In this document: piece by piece, positions 27,669 through 38,956 of the stretch
How the letters are laid out: every line of letters starts with the position of its first letter
How positions within the stretch are numbered: position 1 is the first letter of the stretch
DNA from: Vespula vulgaris
Taxonomy: Eukaryota > Arthropoda > Insecta > Hymenoptera > Vespidae
DNA length: 64,000 nucleotides
Direction: 5' to 3'
NCBI RefSeq assembly: GCF_905475345.1
Contig: NC_066596.1
Location: 2,351,501 to 2,415,500 of the forward strand
The notes under the pieces: generated by a model
Database searches by the model: none
Told to the model about the DNA's origin: nothing
The model's input: the letters and a program-made list of their open reading frames with translations, nothing else
Position numbers and translations under genes: made by a program

Positions 27669-30600
27669 CTCTCTTTCTCTCTTTCTCCTCCTGTGGTTTC
27701 AATTAAATCAATCTCTTGGTGTTGATGAAGAATGCCCGTGTTTAAGATAATTAAGGTTCTTTGATGAAATAGCCCCAAAGGCAAATGAATAGTATACTAC
27801 AAATAAGTTTTACATTTTTTTAAATCGTAAATCGAAATAAGATAAAAGAAGATTATCTCGACTGGATCTTTATTTGTATTATTAAAAAAAAAAAAAAGAA
27901 AGAAGAGAAGAGACTAAAAAGATCGTTTAAGTCGAAATTAAGAAAATATTTTTAAACTTTTAACATTTGTTCTATTATCTCAGGGCTTTGCAAAATAAAG
28001 AAAAAGTTTGTTACAAAAATTGTTTCATTCTGAATAGGACTTATCGAATGTTCGAACGATTAATTACAAGTTGAAAGTTCAAAGAACCGATCAAGCAATA
28101 AAAGTAAAGAATAATCGACACGTTGTGTGTACAAGTTGCATTCGAATGAATGTTCATTCTCGAATGTAACGGTTCGATGTGAAGAGAATCGTTCATCGAC
28201 ACGCTAAAATGGGACACCGGGTAGATTAGAATTCAACAGATGGTGTTTCTCCGTCTGGAGATGCCATTTGCGGTTCTGTCGGAAGTCCACGAAGGAAACG
28301 TGCTTCGATGAGATAATACGAAGGATTCAAAAGTTTCCATAGGTCGATCCTTTACCGGTTTTTTGATGATTTCATAATCGAGGCAATTTTTATATTCATA
28401 CAATTACGATCTTATAATATTTCTTATATCGAATTATCATATCCATTAATGATTTATTATTTTATTATAATAAAAACATTTATATATTCGATATTATTAT
28501 TATCATCGTGTTTTTATAATTGATGTATATCATCTCGATTGATTTGTTGTTTAGTTATACTGATCCAGATCAAATATAATTATTTGAAGAATTGCATTAT
28601 TATTATTTTCTATTTTTATTTTTATTTTTATCAGTTGGACAGTTATTGTATACGATGATATGATTGGACACATTTTCTGTGACACAATTGTAATATATTA
28701 ATCCTGATGATTAAAGCTATCATGTCACAAAATGTGTCATTCATAAGTGTCAATTACACGCTTAATCTAATTTCATGATCATTAGACACACATTGCCTTC
28801 GTGAACAAACATACATAAATGTATTCTGCGATTAACTCGTTACATTTACTTTCTTTTAACATTCGATAAAATTTACAGGTCAGAGGATTACGACAATTCA
28901 GCTCGATGGGGTCCAATATTTCGTATCAAGAATGAATCCATATAGTCCAGAACTGAATTATTTCCTAGCGTATCAATATTGTCGTTCTCTGGGTCTTCAA
29001 CTGGCATCCTTCGAAACGAAGGAAAAATCAGACACTATGACCCAATATCTAAAGAACGCTGGTTATACCAAATACGACTTTTGGACGTCTGGTAATAAAC
29101 TCGGCACGGATATGTTCCTATGGATGAGTACAGGACTACCCTTCAACACAACATTCGATTATATGCTAAAGAGACCTGGAAACAGACCTGCTGACGTTCC
29201 ACCTGGCACCGAACCTCAAAGAGTTGCGCGTGAAAGGTAAGCCAAAAAATTGAAAAAGAAAAAGAGGATGACAAAAGAACAGAGATAATAAATTATTAAA
29301 CAATTCTTTTCCTTCATTGAAGTTAAAATTCGTAATCAAAAATTGTGTAAAATACGACGAGGTCCTTTTATTCGAAAAAAATTTCAAAGATCGTATCGTC
29401 TTTATCATTTTGTTGATGATCGATAAAAAAGCTTCAGAGAATTTTGCATTTTGTTATTACATATAGAACCTCAAGGGATTATTTCAAAATTGTCGATGAG
29501 TTAAAGAAAGAAAGAAAAAAAAAAGAAGGAAAAGAAGATACAGGAAATATCTATCACAAATATATTCGATGAAAAATACAAATAGGATATCAAAAATATT
29601 TTTATCAATAATTTATTCTGTTTTCAAGTGGCGACAGTGGCAGTGCAGACGGTTGCGTCGCGATGATAGCACCAACGTTAGCATGGGAAGCTCAGGATTG
29701 TACCCTCGTTAAGGACTTTATCTGCGAGCAAACAAGATGCTACTACTATAACTACGGCAGCATTCCAGTCTCCGCGACTCAGGGGTAAGAGGTGAGATAA
29801 TACTTGTCACAAAAAAATACACAAAATTGCCGAGAAAGAGAAAGAGAAAAAGAGAGAGAGAGAGAGAGAGAAAGAGAGACAGAAAAAAGATAAGAAAGAA
29901 AAAACCTGAGGATGCCAGCGTGTCTCTAAGGTGAATCCTGTTGGCTATACGGATATAAAGTATATGGAGAACCGATAAAATATGTAAATTAAACCTCCAT
30001 GGATGTATAAGATCTTTTATATTTTCATATAGGATCGAATTGCAACGTTTTATCGGTAATCACGGTTATCACGGTTATCACTGATCCTATTTTATTTTAT
30101 TATTTTCTTTTTTTTCTTTTTTTTCCTTACAAATTATAAAACGTTCTAAACGCTTATTATTATTATTACAGTAGTTAGCTGATAATCAAAAGGTTGCTGG
30201 TAATCTGGGATCCTCTGGTAACAAAACAAAGTATCTCCAGCTGATATAATTTTTAATAATTTCATGCGAACGTACACGCTTCCCTTTTTTTTTCTTCTTT
30301 TTTTTTCTATTAAGATCTCTCAAAAACATTGACCTTGGTTAAAAAAAAAAAAAAAAAAAAAGGAAAGAAAGAAAGAAGAAACAATCCCGAAGTGCGATAC
30401 TTAGTAAGTGCTTTTCGTAACAACGCAAACATTCTCTCGCTTCTCGCTGCAAATACTCGACAAAGACACACAAATGACACTATCGACACACACGACAATG
30501 AAAAAGTTTCGATCCATTAATCAGTTTAATCCGACAAATGACAAATGGAAACTTATTAGTTGGATCCAGACTTTCGCTCTTTGCGTTTAGGAGCTTTTTT

Positions 30601-33600
30601 TTAATACGTTAAGGCAACTAACCAACTAATACGAGGATTAAATAATAATAGTAATAATAATCATAGAGATAGGAATAAAAAGAAAGAGAAAGAGCGAGAC
30701 GTTGCTCGTGACGAGAATAAAAATGTTCAAATAATAATCCCTCTTCGTCTCTGGCAACGTCTTCGAGGGGATAGATCAATAGATTTGAAAGGAATGATAA
30801 AATAAATATGAGATATAAATTGATGGCGAGCTGAATTTTTCAGAAATCGCAGACCCTACATAACGACCACCTCGGCGCCGGCCAGCGACGACCAGATCGA
30901 CGAGCACGTGGAGGAAGAAAATAAGGAAGAGAAAAAACATGATGAAGTTATCGAGGATAAGACAACGTCATCGTCGAACGAGGAAAAGGAAGAATCAGCG
31001 AATGAAGACGTACCCGAAGACCCGGTCGTTAGCAGGCTGATAACAACGGCCGCTTCCGTGTCTGGCAAGTTAGAAGAGAAAGATGATCAACAGGAAGAAT
31101 CAACGGCATCATCGAGCTTAGGCAACATCGAACGTCGTAGACAAACCGATGCATTTGTCCTTGAGAATACAAGACCCGACGATATTCCGGACATCACGAG
31201 TCTCTTTACAGCTAGCAACGGTGATGGTCAGGTTGTTCGTCATCAAGCTAGAAAAGACAATTCTGCGAGTGTATTCGACGGTCTCGAGACTCGTGAAGTC
31301 CTTCGTACAGCATCTCGACCATCCACCTCGGATATGAAGATGGAACACAGGGATTCTCTCGATTATGACGTTCTCTCCGATGCCCCGGTTGATGTCCAAA
31401 CCGATGTCCAAGCTGAAACTGAACCACCAAATAATGGTCTCGAGGATGCACATACCATTGGTCCTTACGACACTGTTCAAGACTACGTTAACGATCAACA
31501 GGACATCGGTGAATCAGCAATGATGAAGGATCAGGATGATGACAGTAGTACGATCCTGCCAGAGGCGGAACCGGCCTACAGGTACAACATCAAAGTGCGC
31601 ACCAACGGCAAAGTATTAGACCCTCCGTCCAAGTAACGCTTTACTCTTTAGGCATCGACGCCTTCGTTAAACGCGTTCGTTCGTCTACTAAGAAGAAGAA
31701 GAAGAAGAAGGAGAAGAAGAAGATAAAGAAGATAAAGATTAAATGATGAAGAAGATCGACGACGAAGAAAAAGGATACGAAAAGTCTCACGAAAAGGGGA
31801 TTGCTAGCGATCATTGAACAAGTTCTTCTAGTCCAAGAACACTTTGAACCTATCGACGATCTTATCTTAATCTCTTATCATCAAACACGAATCCATAATT
31901 ATAGATATAACAAACAAAATCGCAAGCAATTTTTCCAACGTCGTAGGAACCTAACTTCTTCGCGTTTTCTTCGAACGTTATCTGTAATTCTATTTTTTAA
32001 CACACGTTCATCGTCGCGTTTATCGAAAAAGAATAATAATAATAATTATTATAATAATAATAATAATATTAATAATATTAATAATAATAATGATAATAAC
32101 GATAATGATAATGATAATGATAATAATAAGAAAAAAAAAGAAAGAAAAGAAAAAACACAGAGAAAAAAGAAAACGAGACACTCGTGAATCACCATAATCA
32201 TCATCGCGTGGGTTCATCAATGGTACGAAACGTCACGGTCATTTTTCACGTATTGGTTCACGTTTTAAGATAAATATTTCACGCGCGAGAATGGACGTAC
32301 TACAATGTGGATGTCCTTGGTTGGAGGAAAATAGAAACGTCTTTAGCATGGACACTAGATTTTATTCTTTTTTTTTCTTTTTTCACGTTTCACCGTTTAC
32401 TCTCCGTTCGTACAATGTGTCCCTAGATTGGAAAAGTAAAGCAAAAAAAAAAAAAAAGGAAAAAGAGTAAAATTCTTTAAGATAATATTTTATGGTATCA
32501 TTATTACAAAGACCAACCGAGCACCATTAAACTTCAACATGAATTTATATATTGTTCATGCGATAGAAGATTTAATAATGAAATCAATCTCTTTTCTTCT
32601 TCATTATTATTATTATTAATTTTTCCTCCAACCGACGATGCCAGAACGTTGATCGATGTCAGTACGTACTCTCATCGTAGCGTTAATTTTAATTGAATGA
32701 TATTCGTGACGCCAACGGACATCATCATAACATCATTTCAATCACGTAATACCTATGTACGAAAGATCTCAGATAAAGAGATCAATACTCGCTCGTTATC
32801 ATTTATTCACCGGTATGGGCATTCACTGGTATAGTTCGCTGACGTCACGTTTTATTCATTAAGATTAATCATCCCTTAGACTTAAATGAAAACGTTCGCG
32901 TTACGTCCACAAAACGAGGAGTTCAATGACCCCCGACGAACAAAGAAACCTTTTAATTTTCTTTGTTGGATAACAGGGATAACAGGAAACTCTTCCGTTA
33001 TCTGGACGTACGACGATCTAGCCCTAAACGATCTAGCTCCCTCGATCCCTTCCTCTCTCCTTCCTTCTCCATTTTTTGAAAATCATTTTCACTAAGCTGC
33101 TAAACGATAAGTCACGCACTCACAATAATTTTATACAATACTACCGTACGGCAGCGTGAAAACGCTCACAACTTCTGTAATAAATATCGATAGTACTATA
33201 ATTCTATTATTATTCGTGTCTTATCACTTACCATCCATTGACCACACCTTCTAGGTTCAACATCGGTACTATTTTGAACACATAATCGTCACGTAAGCTA
33301 GTAGCATAAGTTGAATTGCTTAGGAGGCTCTCCAACGTTCCATGCATTACCCAAGAAGCGTTGCTCTCACCTGGATGGACTCTGGACGTCAGGAAGATAA
33401 CTTTTCTATTCTAAATATGTCCAAATGATAATAACTTAAAGTTTCTCGATGGAAATATTTAATTAGTTGTATGTAACAGGATATATAACTTACTTGTATA
33501 GGATTGTTCTTCGTGTCTGGCGAAGTTATAGTCAATAGTGGATTTTCATTGTTGTTTAACGACTCGCAAAGTGATTCGGCACGGAAGTAAACGTTAGAAG

Positions 33601-36600
33601 GTGATAGCTTTTTGGTCCATTTCCAAATATTTGTCATCAATTGACTATAGGTGTAAGGGAAGTGATATGCCAGATAACAAACGTCATAAGCATGAGGAAA
33701 GATGACAGTGAACGATGTCGTCAAATAATTCTTCCCTTTCGTTGGTCTCTGATAACAATTTCTATAATAACAAATATCTGTACCAGTTCTGACCCAACTT
33801 GGTCGACCCAATTGTGCCTCGGCTACACTGAATAAAATTGGCTTCATGCCGAAATTAAATTGAGAATTTGCTTTCTCGCAATTTACGATATTGAACGTGT
33901 AAGAAACGTTTGCTTCCATATTTGAAACTTCGAAGTAAAACCATTGGTGTCTAGAGGCACTGTTCACGTCTGGTGTTAAGATCAAGTCGTATTCTCTCAA
34001 GCCTATCTGCAAGAAAAGAGAAGAAATACAGAGAAACGATATGCGTTACAACGAATAAATATATCTTGGCTAAGTTGATATTTTGGTTATAAATTAGCAT
34101 GTTCACTACTTAACATAGAGTTTTGTGAATCAATGAAACGTTTTAATAACGATCATTAATTTAAATAAAATATTAATGAAGATCAGTTTAGTTAACGTTT
34201 ATTTTTAATTAACGAATCAATGTTTTAATAATTATCATCTTATTAATTTAGACAGAATATTAATGAAGATTATTTCAATTAACGATGAATAACGATACTT
34301 CGATTATATTTCTATTGATTTGTTAATGAATGACTATAGGCGATTCAGTTATACATATATATATGAGTGTGTGTGTGTGTGTGTGTGTGTGTTAACAATA
34401 ATTATTTAACAGTGAACACGTCAATACAGTTAAACAAACACTCCGGCTATACCTTAATAGCTTTTCTAAGATTTCCACTTTCAAAACGAGACTCAAATTG
34501 CAATTGCTTCGTCTCCAAATTCCTTTTTCCAGTTCTCTTTTCGTCCCAATTGCAAAGTAACTTGCTTTCTGTAACTTTATCATTCGCCGACAAACACGTC
34601 GTTACATTGTCGAGATCATAAACAATCTCTTGAGTTGTCGTACTGGCATGAAGACCTCTTTCCACACAAGTTAACAATTTAGCACGACAAACTTTTCTAT
34701 CCTTGTTGTTCAATGGTTCTGGTTTTCCTAAAGAATCACCGCCAACCAAATCGGGATAAGCAACCTTGACAAAATTGATAACACTTTTCACTTTGCTTGC
34801 TATCAGACAATAAGCGTGCCGATCAGTGGTAGTCGATGATATATCTTTCAATGTTTTCAAATCAGATTTTGTATTTTCTGATTTAATTTGGGATCTTAAT
34901 GATCCGTTGGTATGAGTTTCTTTTGGAAAACTTTTCGACTTGGATATTTTCGAATAACGAGAGATCGTTCTATCATCGTCGATCGTTGAATTCGTTGAGT
35001 CTATAAACTTCTCTGATGATGATTTAATAAGACTGAGTTGTGACTGAAGATTACCTAGCTCTTTGAAGAAAACGTTATATCTAAAACGAAAATTCATAAG
35101 GTTGGACGATATTGAGATCTTATAAGAATAAAAACAATAAAAAGAGGGAAAGAGAGAAGAGAAAAATTATTTCAACGAGGGAAACCAATCAAATTTACCC
35201 AATCAAATCCTCTTCGGTTCTTTGAGACGTGAAAACTCCAGCAAAAAATTTACTCTCGTCTATCTCCTCGCTGGGATACAAATTCTTATCACTCGTCCTC
35301 CTCGAACTATGACTATCTTCGTCATCTCCTGAATCGAAATCACTGTATAATCTTCCAAGCGAGGCCACGCTGTTAGCCTTAAAAGAAATATTCAAATTGA
35401 AGAGATTCTGGACAAACTCTTCTTCACAATTTTATACGACTAACTAACTGCAACGTACTTGACTATCAAGGTCGCTGCCACTTTCAATGCTGTTAGCCCT
35501 GGCATTTGCTTCCGGCAGGACGAATCTGAATAAAATAAATAAATAAATAAATAAATGAATGGACGAACGAACGAATGAATAAAATTATCATTGTAATATT
35601 TGTCGTATTCTAAAATATAAACGATAATAAATGTTCTCATATATGTTAATTAAAAATAGACAGATCAAATCTAGGAAACCTTGAAAGTATCGTTCACCTT
35701 GCAGGAGACATTTCGGGTACAGGCAACTCCTTCTTTTCCAGACATTGATTGATTATACCACATATACGTGACAATAAACAGTCGTAGGCTTTTTCCTCCG
35801 GGCAGTTTGTACAAAACCGGTACAGTAGCTGTAGACCATTGTTCGACTTAATAGCCTTCCTTCCAGACTCTAAAAGTGGGAAGAAGAAATATCTTTTAAA
35901 CGATTCCGAGTTATCCGAGGAGTCTTTCTTCGAGAGGAAGGAAAATACATCTTCGAGACATGCACTTAACTGAGAAATCTTTTTCTTTACACTATTCATA
36001 AATGTTAAACTACTCGAACGTTACTACACAAAAATTATCTTAAGAAATACGATTTTTCTTTCCCCTCCTTTTCTTTTCTTTTTTCTTCTTCTTTTTGTTT
36101 TTTTCTTTCTTTCTTTCTTTCCTTTCCTTTTCATTTCCTTTCCTCTTGGCGTTTTCAAGTATTCCTTCGAGTTCGAGCTCGTAAAAAAGCGGAATACAAA
36201 ATCCGAAGAATTCAAAAACGAAGGATATAAATAAAGATGTTGTGTTAAAAGGAAATGGTGAAATGACTTATAATTAATTCGTATGAAACGTTCACTGATT
36301 GTCAGATCAAACGTTCGACCAGACACGGTCGATGTAACTCGTTATAAGCACCTGTCAGCCTTTTTTCGCTTCTCTTAGAATTTTTCTGGATACTACGCGG
36401 TTTGCTTTCGTAAAAGGAACTTTACTTATTACGCAAAGATGCTGTAGCGTGTTCAGAACGTAGTTGGATATCTTCAGTCTCAATTGTCCGTCGAATCTCT
36501 CCCATCTCTCGAAAGTTCGCATCAGTTGTTGAACCATCCCGGCCTTAACAAATTTCGTGCAGCATAATTCTGAGAAAGAAAAGAAAAGAAAAAAAGAAGA

Positions 36601-38901
36601 TAGATGATAGATCGGCAATTATTAGCGATTAAATAATCGAAATAAAAAAAAAAGAAATAATTATTAATAAGTGTTAATATAGCAATAAATATTATTAATA
36701 ATTATTAATAATAATATTATTTATAATAAATGTGTTGTTCTAATATTTCTTATCATATAATATCATTGGATAGGAATAAAATAATAAAGAATATACTTAC
36801 TGCTCATCGTAAAATATTTCAAACATTCGACCAACGCTTTTAATTTTATATGAGGTACGTGACCAATGCAAATGAAAGTCTTTTCTAATGTATTGGCAAT
36901 ACCATCTTTGATAAGAATTTGTTGAGAGAATGCTATGAAAAAGAAAAATATATATACATCCAGCAAATAAATGATTCAATCTTAAGTTCGATATCGTAAT
37001 ATTAAACTTATAATGATACTTACAATTTTTTGCAAAAACTTTGATTATCAGCAGCAATGGAAGAATTATTTTACCATTGTTGTAATGTTGTTGAAGTAGC
37101 GTATGAAATATTTTGACATAATTTGAATTCTTTACTTTCGTTACAAATTTCTGATCCCTTTGACAAATCTATCAAAAAATTTTTAAATAAACAATATATC
37201 ATTTCTATTTGTATTATTTATTATTATTACTATTATTATTATTATGATTCTTATTATATACACTTTTACCTGTCCCAAAATCCAAAGAACTTCTTGTACA
37301 AGGACTTCCGAAGAAATACTATCCATATGCTGCAAATTCATTAAAAGTTTAACTAGGACTTGCGTGATCCCGGAGTTGATCAGTTGAATGACCGCCATTC
37401 GGTTACTGTTTCCTAATAAAAAAAAAAAGAAAACGAAATGATAGAGTTCATTCTTATCTCAAACTTACTTGTTTAAACGTTTCTGTTCGACAAAGTTATT
37501 AAGAGATAAGTATTATAACGAAATACATGTAGATGGAGATAATATAAAGGATATTAACTAGATCGATGATAACGATGAATTTATAAGTTAATATTACTTG
37601 TTGCATTTTTGTTCTTGCTTCCTTTTGATTTGCCCTTTGTAATTTTTGGTGATATACATTCGTGTAATATACCAGCTATACTACAATTCAACATGTAATC
37701 CTTGGAATTCTGTAAAAAAAATAAAAATAAAAAGAATTATTCTTTTTAATAATTTCTTCCTTTTTTAAAAGAAACAAAATCGAAGATTATTATCTTTGTT
37801 GTTGTTGCTGTTATTGTTATTTATAGAAAAATAGAATTATTTATAGAAAAATGCTTTTATTCGTAATATTATAATTAATATTATTCCACGATCTTTATGT
37901 CATTTTCTTTTTTATTTTTAAATCATTCAATTTGATTTAAAACTTGACGTATTTTAAATAACGAAAAAGATTTCGATCGTCACGCAATTAAAACTCATAG
38001 TTCGTTTGTGCAACACTCAGGAGAAATAAGAACGAACGGGTTTCTAGTTTAGTAATCCTTTCCGAGATAGATTGACAAGAGTGCATAACTAGTTAATGTG
38101 ACTTTGTCACGCTACTATTTCGTGTACGAAACTCGAATACTTTCGTAGTTATCAGAAACGCCTAATCAAGTCCACATGGTGTGGAGTACTAACCAACGAA
38201 CACGTTTCGCTTGATTCGTTTCGTGACTTTTTTCATTGGATCGTTTGCTAAAAATACATCCTTGATGATTTTTAAAGTATACATATTAAAAAATTCATAT
38301 TATACTTATCATATCATAGCATATTAAAACTAACTAATAAAATACATTTATTGTATGAGAAGGAAATTATATAAAATTAAATAATATTTTCATAATTCAT
38401 TCTACAGAGAACAAAATAAATAAATAATGTATGTAATATTATTATTAAAGATCATTTCTGTATGCATTAGTATAAATTGAAACCATGTTGAATGCAAAAT
38501 ACAAAAGTCACAAGTGTATGTATTCATATATATATAAAGAAGAATTATCTTTACCCGCAGAACTATGTCATAAAATATTTATAAAGTATTCTTTCGAGAT
38601 AAAGTTTACCTCAAGAGTGGTAATAAAAATCTCCATAGCACCAGAATTCTTACACCATAACTTCTCCAAAGTACGTTCACGAACTCGTCGGTCTGAAAAA
38701 AAAAAAAGCAAAAAGTTTCATTGACAAGATCGTATACATATGTATGTGTATGTATCATCGTTGAATTGAATATTAAATAAAACAATAAATAAAATTTACA
38801 ATAATTATATCATAAAAATAATTATAAATAGAGAAAGAGAGATATCAATTAATACACATATTGATATAAAAATTGTTTTAATTACTCTACCATCCTTATA
38901 T

Positions 38902-38956
<55 letters not shown>

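Larger units (their letters stand above)
15705..33231 (-). other. 17.5-kb CCP1 intron holding a nested antisense lectin gene
   Basis: The donor (GTAAGTG after the exon ending at 33232) and the acceptor before 15704 are canonical, and together they create a Cys codon (TG+C) in frame. Most other CCP1 introns here are under about 2 kb, so this one is exceptional. It contains the complete C-type lectin gene on the + strand, many GA/CT and TA tracts, and a series of GC-richer islands of 100-900 bases (about 16440-16680, 18600-18770, 19420-19640, 20640-20760, 22850-23720, 24150-24330, 24780-25200) that are open in several frames. I cannot show that any island is an exon. Confidence 0.88.

Noticed and set aside
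35694..36426. Long minus-strand frames reading through CCP1 introns, including KANRVVSRK after 36426 and MNSVKKK before 35869
   Set aside because: These are intron read-through; splicing at 36426 and 35869 restores LCVIKSGRKAIKSNNG, which fits the CCP1 family.
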